A DNA stretch of 64,000 bases from Phallus indusiatus (GCA_027605045.1 JAQFWX010000098.1:131390-195389), one strand, 5' to 3'. Shown: positions 34,783-47,636, numbered from the stretch's first letter. Made by a program: numbers and translations. The notes: generated by a model not told the origin, from the sequence alone.

Positions 34783-35711
34783 AGAATAAACGATGCTTTG
34801 AGGCGCTCTTCTTTAGCGATATGCATGAGTAGACATTCCAGATATCGAAACGGGTACGCATAAATCAGGTTTATGTTTGCGTTTCCTATATTTTCTAGAT
34901 TGTTTGCTTATCGATCGATACGGACCAGATTCAGATGAATGTCAGTGAGCGCCTTTGATGCAATATATGTAGTCGGTCAGGGACAATTACGACAGAAGTT
35001 TTTTGTCCCTTCAAGTAAGACGCGCGGAAGGAACCACTGGTTAGAATCCCGCCTCCACACTCACTGCTCAAGTGTACAGAGAAGTCGAAATCCCTGCGAA
35101 GGAATTCATGTTGAAATTTAATAATTCAATTTCAGCATTCTTGATTTCAGCTCGTCTCACCTCCATCACCATCTCAAAAGGGTGCTTATACCTTCCACGA
35201 ATTGTGCCACCCACTCCCACGTTGAAGGATTTCTCCTGTATCCCTGCATTCAGAATAAATACCTCCTGTCGGTCAGAACGTATTCTACCTTTGTTTTTTG
35301 TCCTATATTGGTAGGCCATTTCCAGACTCCCGAGTCCTGACCGACATATTCTCGGGCACCTGGTTTTGTCATTTTAGAAGAAACAGCGGGGACGTATACT
35401 ACCCGCGGATCACAAATCATTAGATCTTCCGCATTTCTGACCCACAGTTGTTTATTTCGGCAAAACGATTTTGAAACCATCCAAGCGTTACCCTGCCTTG
35501 GCCTACTAGCGACATTTCTTGACCCTGATTAATTAACCGGGCTCTCGCAGATCCAGATCTCCTCCTGAACAAGTATAGTCAACATAGTTATATTCCCGGT
35601 TGCGTGGCTCTATAACCCTCTCCCACACCCCTCATAATTCTGTCCTACCTACCTCTCCACTCCTTTTTTCCACCAACGGTCACTTTCAGGACTTCCGCCT
35701 GATGTCGAAGT
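34783..35711. other. Region between retrotransposon and 7TM gene
   Basis: About 930 bases. Two overlapping minus-strand frames (35068-35319 and 35250-35480) look less random than their surroundings but lie in different frames with no reasonable intron between them. I do not call a gene. Confidence 0.35.
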
Positions 35712-37160
35712 ATGACAGTAGATAATCCTCATCTGACTTTGGAAGGTATCAAAGGCGAGTAAAACCATATGCTGAGGTTTATTTGAAGAGTACTTTCTGA
35801 TAGATAAATTGGTCTTATAGCGATCGATCTGACATTCCCCATCGCGGCTTTTCTTTCCACATCGACAAGGCTTCTTATCAAGTATCGAATTGGAAATTTT
35901 TGGTGGGATGATGGAGTCGCAATTCTTGCAACGATGTTTTGTGGTCTTATGAGTTCGACAAACTTCATCCATTACATGAATCCAGGTATAAATCAAATCA
36001 AAAGCCAAAAGCCAATACGAATCTCTCTGAACTTTCATCTCAGCCAAATTCGATCAAAGCACCAAAATCATTGCATATTATTGTATTTCTGAATCTTTTT
36101 ATTTGAGTTTATGGTTGAGTTTATTTCTTTGTATCACATACAGCGCAAAACTTGATAATTCTTCCATTCATTAGGACGTCCCGATTATCGATGCTATTTT
36201 CTATCCTTCGCATTGCTCCCGATATGAAAACCCGGCGATTCCTCAAGATCGTTAGTATCGTTTTCGTCTGCGTTTTAGCTTTTCTGTTTTGTCAAGTGTT
36301 TTGGGTTTGTGAAAGTCAACCAGGTCAGTGGCCAGTCTCGATCGTAACCTGAATGACAACAATACCCTGATCAATTTGGTTCTAGGCTGGAAAAATCTTC
36401 CGAAGCCTCAATGCGCCCTCGGTAGACAAGTGGCAGTATGTCAATTAGTTAGTAAGTAGAAAATGATTCACGACCAGTCTAGTGTGGTTTATTCTCAAGA
36501 TTCTTGAGCTAATCTCGCCCTTCATAGCCGATATCAGCGCTGACTTCCTTCTCATCGGAATTCCGGTTCGGCTTCTATCACAAACCGCTTTCCCACGTGG
36601 AATCAAAATACGCGTATTGATAATATTCGGGGCTGCTTCACTGATCACAGTTGTTAGTCTAATCCACGCGGCATATATTTTAGCGGTTCGTGGGATTGAG
36701 GCTAACTTGACGGGTATTGTTGAAGTATGCGTTCTCGCTTTGCAACTTTTGTAACAGAGCTGGGATCGCGAACTTACGTTGTAAACCATAGATATCTGTG
36801 GCGGTGATGGTTTGCAACGTCATCGTCATTCTCCCCGCTATCTGGCGCCTTTGTGGATTATTGGACGACAGCAGCGATAGTACAGCCGGAACTGTCAGAC
36901 TAACGAGCATGCACTTCGCGACAGGCGGGCAAATGAACCAACGCGGGACGGCAAACGGAGCCATCAATTCTTCACGTTCGCTGTCCAACCCCACCGCAAC
37001 AACCGGAACATACCAGAGTTCTTCCAAAGACCTTCTACATATCAAAGATCAAAGTGCCTCCTTTGATGATGAGACGACTAAGAACCCCAATTTGAATCAC
37101 GTTCTACATTCACTCGAACTCCCTCGCGATGCGCCTTTTTTAGATCCTAAAAGTGGTTGA
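35712..37160 (+). CDS. Fungal rhodopsin-like seven-helix integral membrane protein
   Basis: I assembled this from small exons. The start exon MTVDNPHLTLE (35712) is followed by an intron to 35819, then IDLTFPIAAFLSTSTRLLIK and NFWWDDGVAILATMFCG. The W-W-D-D after helix 2 is typical of the fungal rhodopsin-like family (Pth11-type relatives). Then come HYMNP, KFDQSTKIIAYYCISESFYL ending in SLW, TSRLSMLFSILRIAPD, IVFVCVLAFLFCQVFWVCES (conserved Cys), a W-x-x-LPKPQCALG loop, ADFLLIGIPVRLL, LIIFGAASLITVVSLIHAAY and VMVCNVIVILPAIW. A Ser/Thr-rich tail of about 100 residues ends at 37160. All joins respect GT/AG and phase. The protein is probably a plasma-membrane receptor-like protein; its ligand is unknown. 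Most of the first half is invisible as an open frame because exons are short. Confidence 0.75.
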
Positions 37161-37799
37161 CGAAATATACCCTCCAAAACATCTTATTCTCCCCGCGCCC
37201 TTCCACTTGACCATTTTTTCATGCCATTTCAAATCATACGTACAATACTATGCACTTGCATTGACTGGTCGCTTTGTCGTTTGCCTTTTCTATGTTTGAA
37301 ATCAATCGAGTTGTCGCAAAAAAAAATATGGAACCAGCTTCCCAATCTGTCAGACCTGTCCAGACTCTTCAAGACAAGAAAACCCTGCCTTCAAGATTTA
37401 ACTACTAGCAGTGCATCAATACCTCTAGAGGCTCGTTTACATTGTCCCCACAAGTTTAGCTCTGAAAGACTGCGCAAGCACTATGCTACAAGCATTGAGC
37501 CTATCTACCCCAACCGATCTCTTCGTTCCAATGCCGTGATTCCATCCAATATAGTTATGCAAGAAATCTAGATGGCCGTCAAAAAAGTACCTCTTAACCG
37601 TCGCCTCGAAGTCTAGGCTAATACAATGAACAGGGTTCGTTCTCTGGTTATTAGTGATGTGTTTTCTTTCTATTCTGCAATCCATAGAAGAAGAATAACC
37701 TCGTTTCACTCTTGCCTATCATGATTCAAGAATATTTGCAGACTTAAATGTAGAAAAAGGGCATGGCGCAGCGCCCGAAAGGCCCATCCAACAAAAAAC
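37161..37799. other. Intergenic between 7TM gene and tRNA
   Basis: About 640 bases. A 116-codon plus-strand frame (37221-37571) has no motif and no similarity I recognise, so it is not called. Confidence 0.4.
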
Positions 37800-37872
37800 T
37801 GATCCGGGCCGGACTTGAACCGACGACCTTCTGCGTGTTAAGCAGACGTTCCACCGACTGAACTACCGAACC
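37800..37872 (-). tRNA. tRNA-Val (anticodon AAC)
   Basis: On the minus strand a 73-base cloverleaf starts GGTTCGG (pairs with CCGGATC, two G-U type pairs). It has D arm GTTC/GAAC, anticodon arm TCTGC-TTAACAC-GCAGA with anticodon AAC, and T arm GTCGG-TTCAAGT-CCGGC. The discriminator base is A. There is no intron. AAC (read as IAC after editing) is the usual fungal valine tRNA. A T-run for polymerase III termination is expected downstream on the minus strand; the clearest candidate in reach is the AAAAAAC tract on the plus strand just below 37800. Confidence 0.93.
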
Positions 37873-38037
37873 TCACATACTGATCTTAAATCGCTTATGT
37901 ACATATCTTACACATATCCAAGCAAAGTGAAAATTTAATTATAAAAGTGTTAAAACTAAGTAGAAATATAAAAAAACTTTGGATACAGTGTAAAAATCCC
38001 TAATGACCGAAAAAAAACTATGCTCTAAAAAAACTGC

Positions 38038-39943
38038 TCATCTCGCATGTCGACTCTTGCAACTACGTTGCGGAATATCATTCCGATGAAACACCAGTTT
38101 TTCCCTTAACCGGGTCCACGGCGATTTCATGTTCAAGTCGTCGTCGTCATCGTGTCCGGTATCGAACATAAAACGAGAAGAAGCGGGAGAAGCTAACGAT
38201 TGTTGTGCACGATGATGAGGAGTGTTAAGTGTGGTTGTAGCAGCAGACGGTGGCGGAACAAAGATCGTTGAAGTTGGCGAGAGAATGGTTTGCGATAAAT
38301 TTTCGCATGCATAATATTCGATAGAAGAAGCTTGGGACCAGCTTCGACCTGTGCTAAGATGTGATTGGTCGTTTTGTTGCGCTTTACTGACGGCTGCAGC
38401 GAGAGCAGATCGATCCAGCTGAAGTTTAGGCGGTCGGCGACGCGTTCGAGAAGGTCGTGTTGGTTTTTTGGCGCGTTTTTCCAATTCAGTAATACCCCGG
38501 GTAGCGAACAGCCTCAAGTTCCACAGTCTTGGCTTTTCGTGAGTTGGAATAGACGGAATAGACCCAGTGCTTGGCTCCTCAGCTGATTGCGCATTTTGTC
38601 CGTAAACAAGTCTTTGGCAGTCTTCCACAGTCCTTGAAATGTAATACCCTCCTCTTCCGTTGTTTAGTTTATCCGACCATGCTACTTGGGGTATTGGTAT
38701 ATGGAACTGATGCGCGGTCGGTAAAGTTGAAGTATGGATTCCACTGCGGAAAGAAATGGAAGATGAACCGGAAATGGCGGAGGATAGAGAGTCTAATGAT
38801 GATCGTTGTTGTCGTTGATATTGTTGATTAATGGTGGCTACATTATCATTATGTTTCGAGTTAAGTTCACTTGAGGGTATATTTTCAGCAGAAGACGAAG
38901 GTAATAATAGATCAGAGGTCGTGAAAGAAGGTAGGGACAGTAGCTGACATGTCGGAATGAAAGGTAGCGAGAGTGCGGGCATTGAATTCGAAGCCGGGGT
39001 CAGGTCATCAACTCGAGACGTGGGATTGTGGAGCTGGGATGTGGGGTTATTCATTAGTGAGAAAGTAGCGGCTGTAGTGTCATCTTCGATTCCGCGTGCA
39101 CGCAATCGCGCACGAGCCTTCTTGATAAAATCCACGTGTTTGACTCCTGTTTTTCCGTGCCATGAGCCCACCAGCACGTAAACTCGTCGAAGGCTCATGC
39201 CTAAACCCGTATTGGACGGCGTGTTCGTAAGCGATGAATGGGGATTAGACGTTGCCGAATGCGATAACCCACGTCCCGTTGAACGGTGTATCATCAACCC
39301 ATGCACGTATAATGCCTCCACATTAGCCCACATCTTCTCCATACGAGGCGAACGCGTGATTTCGACATCCAAGGTGTTGAACAGGTAGTATACAGTTGTC
39401 AACGGTTGTTGAGATCTTTCAGTAGCTCGTCTCCACGAGAATAGTCGTGTCGTCATTGTCGCTGTCGTGGTATTGTTAGGCACACAGTGCCAGTTGGGAT
39501 CGGAAATGCGTTCGCGGGTGTGCGCCTCGTCGCCGCCGCCCTCGAACCATATTAAATCCTCAGCACCAGGGACACAACGCCATCTGGTCAGAAGGCCTTG
39601 GGAGTAATACAGGACGTTCCTGAAAAAGGAAAAAAACGAAAGGTTATACAGGTCCATGACATCGTTTCACAACGTACTTGATCCTTGAATCCACATCTTT
39701 CCACTCCTCAAAATCCGGAACCATGTAAGCGTACGTGTGTCGGGGTTTAGCATCGGCAAAGATAAAGGATGTATAAGAGTCTTTGGCAGGGTAGCGAAAG
39801 TTTGCGTCCTCATCCATCGGTCTAATGGGATAGCACGACGCTTGAGGCGAAAAATTAAGCAGGGGCGAAAGATCGTACCCTGCTCCGATGTACAACATTA
39901 TTGGCGTGGTTGGCGGATTCAATGGAGGGTAGTTGCATGCCAT
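38038..39943 (-). CDS. Conserved-looking protein, unassigned
   Basis: Not recognised. Two exons joined by a short intron at about 39676-39620 (SRIK then NVLYYSQGLLTRWRC), giving about 615 residues from the ATG at 39943 (MACNYPPLNPPTTPIMLY). The first 200 residues look folded: YIGAGYDLSPLLNF, DSYTSFIFADAKPRHTYAY, PGAEDLIWFEGGGDEA, NWHCVP, TVYYLFNTLDVEI, RRVYVLVGSWHGKTGVKHVD. The rest is Ser/Thr/Pro-rich and probably disordered. There is no signal peptide or membrane helix. The N-terminal pattern suggests a globular domain of unknown function followed by a regulatory tail. Confidence 0.65.
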
Positions 39944-40944
39944 CGCCGCTGAAGCAGCTGTCTGCAAAGAAGATGAAAAAAATTGCAAACAAGAGCTGGA
40001 CGAGGCGGTTCAGACAAGGGCAGAGTGCATGGAAACAACGGGAAAAGAAAATAATATGATGAATGAATGGGAAGAGTTGTTTATTAAAGACGTTTCACCG
40101 GCTCACCTTTGTTTCAAATAGACGCTCATATCATCACAAGCTCATTAGGCATCGTGTGCTTCTCGTCAGCGAGGTACAGAGATATTTGACTGATTCAGAC
40201 CGCCCGTTTGCTTTCCCGGGGTCGGCCACGGAGATCTGAAGAGAAGCCATGGGTCATAAGCCATGAGAGAATCAACCACATTATCGCAAGCATTTACTGA
40301 CAGCGACAGAGAGATGGAAAAGCAATTGTTTGTATGGATATATGATTGTATGATTGTCGAACGTCGAAGGCTCCATCCAGCAGCCAGCTCTGGCAATGAA
40401 TGAAATCGCGGAGGGAAAATTTTTTAAGCGTGAAGGTCAATGAATCACGTGATGTCAATATTACATAATGTATTCGGATCGCTGATCGAATCCGTTCCCG
40501 AGTTCGGCAGAGTTAATTTTAGCATTAGCATACGCTCAAGCGCCAGCTGCAAAGCCTTGGCTTATCGATATCCACTGCAAAAGGTATCAGAAACAAGTGC
40601 GTTGCATCGACGAGCTGTACAGTATGCTGAAGCCAAGCATAAAAGCTTCACATCTCGTTTAGATGCTTTTTCTTTATTCACCCAACCTTTTCTCCGTCCG
40701 AACGGCGGATAATAGTTGAACCACACATATACTACTAGAGAAGTCGTCAAGTTTTCATGGACTCGATCGTTCTTCGTTCCATGGAGCTCTGCTGATTCAG
40801 CTTGGTGACAAATTTCCAACATCTTTTCGCATGGGACCCTATAAATAACTCCACTTTCTCATGCTTCGGCCTGTTCGAACAGGCAAGTTAAATACTAAAA
40901 GGTCTCACTGCGTTATCTACACAATACTTCTCTCGCGCTCTCCC
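39944..40944. other. Intergenic upstream of SDR 1
   Basis: About 1 kb between two divergent genes; no gene supported. A TATA-like box at 40840-40847 is noted separately. Confidence 0.4.
40840..40847 (+). promoter_or_regulatory. TATA-like box upstream of SDR 1
   Basis: TATAAATA lies about 105 bases before the ATG at 40945, a normal spacing for a fungal gene with a short leader. It suggests an inducible, TATA-dependent promoter. Position and sequence are the only evidence. Confidence 0.5.
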
Positions 40945-42019
40945 ATGGCTACATTAGAAGGCAAAGAAATCCTCATCTTTGGTGGCAGTTCAGGGATCGG
41001 GTTCGGTGTCGCCGCAGTTAGTCTTCAAAGCAAAGCAAGTCGTGTTATCATCGTCTCCTCAAACCCAGAAAGGGTAGCCAACGCTGTCAATCGTCTTACT
41101 TCCGGAAATTATGGCGAGGGAAAGGTCGAAGGTCACACAGTCAACGTCGCTGACACCGATGCCCTGAAGACGTTTGTACAACAGATCGGGGAAGTGGATC
41201 ACATCATTTGGACATGCGGTGACAAGCTTCCACTTGGTTTCCCATCAATTGACGATGAATTCATGAAGAGTAAGTAAAACGTAGCGCCTTATAACATGCG
41301 TTAAGGCCCGTGTTCCCAACAGAATCGTTCGATGTGCGATACTGGGGTGCAGTCACTGTCGCTCAAAACGCCAAATTCAAACCAAATGGCTCATATACCT
41401 TAACCCTCGGTGCATATAGAAGGACTTTCTCACACCATTACATTACCTTACCCCCTTCATTATCACAGGTTCCGTTGTCTTGAAACCAAGAAAAACTTGG
41501 TCAATTGCTGCTGGTGTTATGGGGGCCGTAGAAAGTCTAACACGGGGATTGGCAGTGGATCTTGCTCCCATTCGAGTAAATTCCGTTTGTCCCGGTTTTG
41601 TAAGTTCATATCGACATAATTCCATTTCTTTCTTGTGTTGACTATATCGGACAATGCTAGGTTAAAACAGAAGTAAGATTTTCTACCCAGTTATAAGATT
41701 CAGTGTCGTTTAATCGAACCTTCATAGCTATGGGACGCTGTTGCGAGTAAAGAACAACAAGCACAAATGTTTGCCACCGCCGGAGAACAACTTTTAGTCA
41801 AGCACGTTGCAGAGCCACACGAGGTAGGCATTTTCGTTATCTCAATTCATTATGACACAACTAAAAGTCGATTTCCTTCTCTAGCTCGCGGAAGCCTACC
41901 TCTTCTTAATGAAGTACGCTACAAAATATTCATCATGTTTATAGGCTAACTTCTTTTTCAGGTGTGATTTCATAACCGGTCAAAAAGTAGCGGTTGATGG
42001 TGGATACCTCTACTCCTAA
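40945..42019 (+). CDS. Short-chain dehydrogenase/reductase 1
   Basis: The start at 40945 reads MATLEGKEILIFGGSSGIGF, with the GGSSGIG NAD(P)-binding turn. Further exons give DHIIWTCGDKLP (in place of the usual NNAG), SFDVRYWGAVTVAQ, TLTLGGSVVLKPRKTWSIAA, then LTRGLAVDLAPIRVNSVCPG, LWDAVASKEQQAQM and the C-terminal CDFITGQKVAVDGGYLYS. Six or so introns fit. About 255 residues, normal for classical SDRs. The usual catalytic Y-x-x-x-K is not visible: the corresponding stretch around AAGVMGAVESLTRGL has neither residue. This subgroup of fungal SDRs with PxxxWS at that place is familiar, but the reaction and substrate cannot be read from sequence. A TATA-like box precedes it. Confidence 0.8.
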
Positions 42020-45000
42020 TAAGCTAGCCGATGTACAAAGATGCTTGACAATTAGCTAAAGTTTTCAAATTGTATTGATAAAGCAAAGGAGGATATCAGA
42101 CATGACGCTACATGTTTCATAATCGTATGGGCGTAAAAGCGTTCAGTGGTTAAAGCAGCATCAGCTAGGCTCGACTTTCTCTTCGGATTCCAAACTCGAA
42201 TGAGGTGTCATCATATCACCATGATCAAACAACTCGGAAATTGTATTGTAGATTACTAGCTTCGACCCGATGCGAAATTCTGTTGAAGAAACAAATATAA
42301 GAAAAAATCAGTAAGCATTGACATCGTTGCAGGTGTCAACTAAACCATAGAAGAACGTATTCACAATTTGAGTACGGTTTCACGTGGGCATGAGTTTTCG
42401 ACGCGATCTCACGAATATTATGATGATCGACTGACCTAGAGCCTTTCAACGTAATGGAACGTTATCCTCAAATTCTTTACAAAAAAATATTAATTGAACC
42501 AAATCGTCAGGCTAAAGCCTCACGTCTCAACCAATTCAACGATTATCTCGTGGGACTCAGTGGCATCTCAATCTGCCGTCACTTCTGCCTCCGCCTCACG
42601 CTGGCGATAGCATCATGCGCTACCTCGAAATGAAAAAAGGGTTTATAGGGGATCGAGAATGCAACATCCTACATGATGACGATCAAAAACCAGCTGGTGA
42701 TGGTCTATATACTAAGTGAATTCGAAGTTGACGTAATTTGCAATTGAATGTGAGGATCATTTCTCAACTGGCTTTCCTAGTCAATGGGGATGTCCTGTTG
42801 CTAGACGTGAGTATGATCTGAACTATCAAAAGATATTGAACATTGGCAAGGGGATTCAGCGTCCGGGCGATGATGCATCCGGTGGATTAGATGCCGGGGA
42901 GCATCAACTAAATTCAGGCATCGACAAAAGCCCGGAATTTTCTGTTTCTGTAGGTGACAACGTTTCAATCAATTTGGTTTTACGATCTTTTTGGCCTGAA
43001 ATGTCGTGATGCGCTATATGAATCATCTCTCTCAAATGAAGGATATCATAGATATATGTCCATCCGCAGTACTCCAGTCGCACAACGATCAAATTGATTG
43101 CGACCGAGGAGATACAACATTTCCGGCGCAATCCAAATATGAATGGACGGGGGTTAAATGCGACGTCGAAGTCAAGGAGTCAATATGGTACACTGAAAGC
43201 CTGTAGACTGCGCTGCCTGAGGTAACACAACATTATCGATCACCGATGCAACGATGCATTGTGCAATGTTCCTGCACCTTGAAAAGATTAAGTAGTTAGT
43301 TGACTATTGTGATGAAAGTATGTGCTTATTAGTAAAATGGGCAAAGAGCTTTAGAATATTAACTTTTGCAAATTGAAATTCAATCTTGGCGTTGGCGTTG
43401 TTTGGTTTCCAAAAACTTTTGAAATGACAGGAAGTCCGTTATGCCTAATTTTTAATTGATTTTTTTGCATGATAACGCTGTGAAAGGTCAGGAGGTGAAC
43501 GGACTGGCACGCCTCTGGATAAGTTGAACTTTGAGCGTGCTTTCGGGGCGATACTAGTACACGAGGACGTCAGTGATAGCACCTAGAGCAATAGCATCCT
43601 ACGCGTTATTGAGAAATGAATTTACGCAGTCAGATATGAGTAAGAGTCGATGACCGAGCAGGCAAAAAAGTATTGTAGTAAGCGATGCAACAACTGCGTG
43701 AGTTGGGAGTCAGCCAACCGAGCGGCCGGCAAGTGCCGACGGGTGTTTGCACAACCCCAAGTCAACAACTTCAAAAGACTTGACACCTTTCTTCGAAATT
43801 AAACATCGGTATGCAAAAGTAACAGTTCTATATCCCAAAAATTTTAGAACGAGATGAGGCTACACCTTCATCAAACAAGCCATTCTATTTCTATTACCGT
43901 AAGTTTAATTCAGAGTCCATCTTCATTGTTCTACAAACAACATCTATGTCCTCCGGGAACAATAAAACATGGAGAAAAATTTGAGCGGATCTTTCTGACT
44001 AGAAGTCATCCCTTCACGACGCCGACGGACGGACCCGGGATAGACGGTTGCGCACAAGCTATTCTTGCTGCACCATAATATCCTTCAGGGATATCTCCTG
44101 AAGAGGTATGTAACAAGCGTCTGGATACACAACAAGAAGGGCCAAGGTATGAATAACAATTTGAAATCAGCCCTCACTAATATGGTACCTTCACAGCTCG
44201 GAGGATGAACACCATATCAACATCAACGGAAAATGATTCAACCCAGTTTAATTCCTGCCTCCGCATCTCAGTTGAGTTGTGAAGAAACAAACCTAAATAT
44301 GAACCCGCGTTCTGAAGACTATCCGTTCCTTAGACTAAAGGACTAAAGAACGAACGGACAATGATTCGGTTTTTTTTCTCCGAAAGGCCGGTTCGCGCAT
44401 CCAAACATGCGGCAAATGGGCTCAACTCTTGAGTAGAAATGTTGAAGGTAATTTTGGAATAGAAGAAGGGAAAATCTATTGATGGGCTGTCAGTGACCAT
44501 ACGTCATACATTCCATCCTAAAACCTGAAGCACTTTCCCCTTCCTGCAAGACTGGGTATCAACCCCCGTTCAGGAATCTTAACCCTGAACTACGCACTTT
44601 CTCAGCTGTGAGTGAACGTTTTGGATTATATAAATCAGAACTGTTTCTACTATCAAACAACAGTCCAGTCTTGGTCCAGTCATCAATTACCAGGGGAATA
44701 GTTGGCACCGGACAGACATCACCATCTTTTCTTCCTTGGAATTCTCCTGAGTAGTTTCCTTCCCCCTATTTCCAATATCAATTTCTAAAGGGGCTTACTG
44801 ATTGGTTTTTTGTCCCAATTTTTTTTATCTCAGTTAGCTGGAGCTAACCGCAATTGATATTTGCATGTTTGGTAACTTGGGTTCCGGGTTTTGCATTCCG
44901 GACAAACACTCGTTACCTGATTAAAACAAAAAGGCATAACCCAAAGGTCAACAAATTTTGGTCCCATTTCAATGCACTGTACTCACCCATGTTTGTCTAT

Positions 45001-45902
45001 TACGGCCTCTCCGGAGCCTGAAGCTTGAAGCTCTGAATAGTCCGATCCCACAGCCTTCCGTTTCATAGGACTTCTAACGCATTAAGGTTCGGTGTTTGAA
45101 CTGTTGAATCTTGTTTTGTTTCGTTGTTGGCAAAAATGGGTATGGTCACTGCACGCCGCTCGCTGCAGTGAAATCATGTACACTTACTCGTATTAGCTTT
45201 GATGGAGAACAAGAAATAAAATACACAAAGAAAACGAGGAATGCTGTCGTACCCATCGTCAATATTCCACACCATGCCTTCTGTATATTTATGCTCTGCT
45301 TCAAGGGGTGTAGCGGTCGGTGTTGCTCACTGCATGTCAACCCGGGTCAATAAATCCTATGCATTAGTATGAAGGTCATACTATTTTGCGTTGTACGTTT
45401 AAATGGAACGCTTTTGGCATATCATATGATGTTTAATGTCAAAGAGTTGGGTATTTGCTTGACACTCGGTAAATGATGGCTCAACGGATGCGATGTTGGC
45501 ATCTAGATAACCCCTGATCATCATGGTATCAACCAATCAACTGTCGAGGATCGCCCACAGGTCCTTTTCGACAGATCTCAGCCAAAGGACGTCAGCTTTG
45601 TTGATTGACGTTGGAGTATAGTCACTGAGTTGACGGTTTTGCAAATTGCCAATAATGAATTTATGTGCGGTTATTAAAGAACTCTGAATTTATTTGGTAG
45701 GAACGTTCGTATACACATCAATTACGAGACCATGATGTATTCACATTTGGTTGACGATCGATTGCTGGCGATTATAATGTTAAAGACATGATTGTGAATT
45801 GAGGATCTGAATGTATTACGGAATTCTGACACGCGATGTCTTGTTTTCAACGCCTATCTCAAGATTACAACAAGGGGTTAGTTCTGAAAATCGAAATCAA
45901 GT
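42020..45902. other. Gene-poor region
   Basis: About 3.9 kb with no supported gene. Open frames are short and featureless, and no terminal repeats, RT or transposase motifs were found. It may include decayed genes or be long intergenic DNA; I cannot tell by eye. Confidence 0.4.
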
Positions 45903-46640
45903 TCAAATCCGGGGTTTCAAATTTCCCTTATAAACGGCAGAAAACATAACTTTCTTGACGCTTATGTTTCCGCTTCCAAAGAAGGCGATCAACACCTTAT
46001 AGCCTCTGACAGCCGGGCGGTTCATTGGTAAGTATGTGTTTGTGTAGCTAGAATTCAGCCCTGAAGGCCTGACCGATTTAATCTTTCCCGCCACCTCCTG
46101 GCCTGTCGGACATATGGTGTATGTACCTGTTCATACTTACGGCCGTGCCGCGATAATTTACTGGTCCTAGGGTAGTATATATTATCGAAGACCACATTGA
46201 TATATCCATCTTACTTCATCTCGGTGTAACTACCGTCCGGGTACTGGCGAAATGTTGAAGGAGTGGAAACTTTCAGGGAAATTGTAGGAGAGATTGTGTC
46301 CACTGACAGCCTTCTGAATGCCAGACGACTCAGACGAAGTGGTACCAGTCTGCATAAATATGATGTATCTGTCAGGATGACTTGCATGCCGTCCAGCTGC
46401 CCCGTGCATTCTGTTCGAACGTTCGACTGTTGTGGGCAAATCCAATGATATGGCCTATTTGTATGGTTCCAGAATAAAGCAGAACAGTACCTGGATATCG
46501 ACGATGGTCTATTGATAAACCAATTGCTATAGGCTGCCGAGGGAGATTGCCGTGACTGATCAAGATATCTGAGATCCGCTTTTTTCTACTACATAAATGT
46601 TTAAAATGAGACGTTGAAATGCTAGTGTCAAACAATACCA
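45903..46640 (-). other. Possible small multi-exon gene or relic, unassigned
   Basis: On the minus strand several exon-like pieces have protein-like texture. One is a segment after an AG at about 46427 reading NVRTECTGQLDGMQVILTDT. Another reads YPDGSYTEMK near 46240. The last, ending at a stop at 45903, includes TYTICPTGQEVAGKIKSV, SYTNTYLPMNRPAV, GYKVLIAFFGSGNISVKK and FSAVYKGNLK. The alternating hydrophobic pattern suggests beta strands, as in a secreted beta-sandwich protein. I could not find a consistent set of introns or a start, so this may be a decayed gene. No family recognised. Confidence 0.25.
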
Positions 46641-47636
46641 GCTACGATAGTATAGATACTATCTCAGCACAAAAGTAAAGACCGAATTCAGATTGCCGTT
46701 CATTGAAGAAACTCGATGATATCAGAATATGTAAATCAAAGTTGTAAAAGCGCAATAAAAATACCGCGTACATATACATACATACGTGGCACATGGGTGT
46801 TCATGATATGACAGATGTGCATGACAGACCCGCTGAGGAAGCGAGCGCTTCATAAGGCGCCTATTTTGCCGTTCGCACATGGCTGCAGGACTGCTCACTT
46901 CCGCCGCGAGTTTCCACAATTTCCACGATTGCGACACAATGACAACGTCAAATATTTTGTGTTTATTTTTATTCTTCGGTGTAGGTACTGGCTGTGATGA
47001 TTAAGAGGCCTTTGTATTCAACAGGCTTACAGCTGATTCTTTCAGAACCTATTTATGAAAAGCCTGAGCGTATTTCCTTGATTTTTACTAAATTTATAAG
47101 GTTTGTTGTTCTTTTCGAAAAGGTTGCCATCATCTATCTACTTTTATATCTTTGAATTCAGCCAACGCTAGAAGTTCCCCGCTCGGATTGGACTACGACG
47201 CACGTTCGTCGGCCTGCGCGTTCCGTGTCTGCGGGCCCGTATCTAACCTCTTCGAGGTTCAATACCCGAAAATAAATATTTCATATTACATGTCAGAATC
47301 AGGAACAAATGTTCGCAAACTATCTTTTCATCTCGTTCATGATGATATTTAAATTTCAGGAATGCCGAATTGCAGGAAGTCTTTTTCTCTCGCGCGCGCT
47401 TTGTGTTTCGTGGTCACGGTGCTGTGCCAGTGGAGTCTGTTCAAGTCCTCCTTGCCACTGAGCTATTTAACTTCACATCCTTCTACCATTTTCCCTTCCG
47501 GTTCGGAAAAATCGAGTGCGATTATCGGTCGATCTTGTGGTCAAAGCGTGTCGCCTCGTGAAATCGTATTCTACCCGGCATTTGAACCATTCACCTCACG
47601 ACGTCTGAGCAAGATACTCAGGGGAAGGTCAGATCA
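46641..47636. other. Intergenic upstream of the Ser/Pro-rich protein gene
   Basis: About 1 kb. A plus-strand frame at 47362-47640 overlaps the start of the next gene and most likely represents its leader; it shows no motif. Confidence 0.4.

Noticed and set aside
35068..35480. Two minus-strand frames that could form one small protein
   Set aside because: They are in different frames and the only GT/AG gap between them is about 23 bases, too short for an intron; no motif recognised.
35649..36047. Minus-strand Cys-rich frame of 132 codons, possible zinc protein
   Set aside because: The opposite strand encodes in-phase exons of the 7TM protein with the WWDD motif across the same bases.
40441..40822. 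Open frames on both strands upstream of SDR 1
   Set aside because: Short, overlapping and featureless; the region fits a promoter better.
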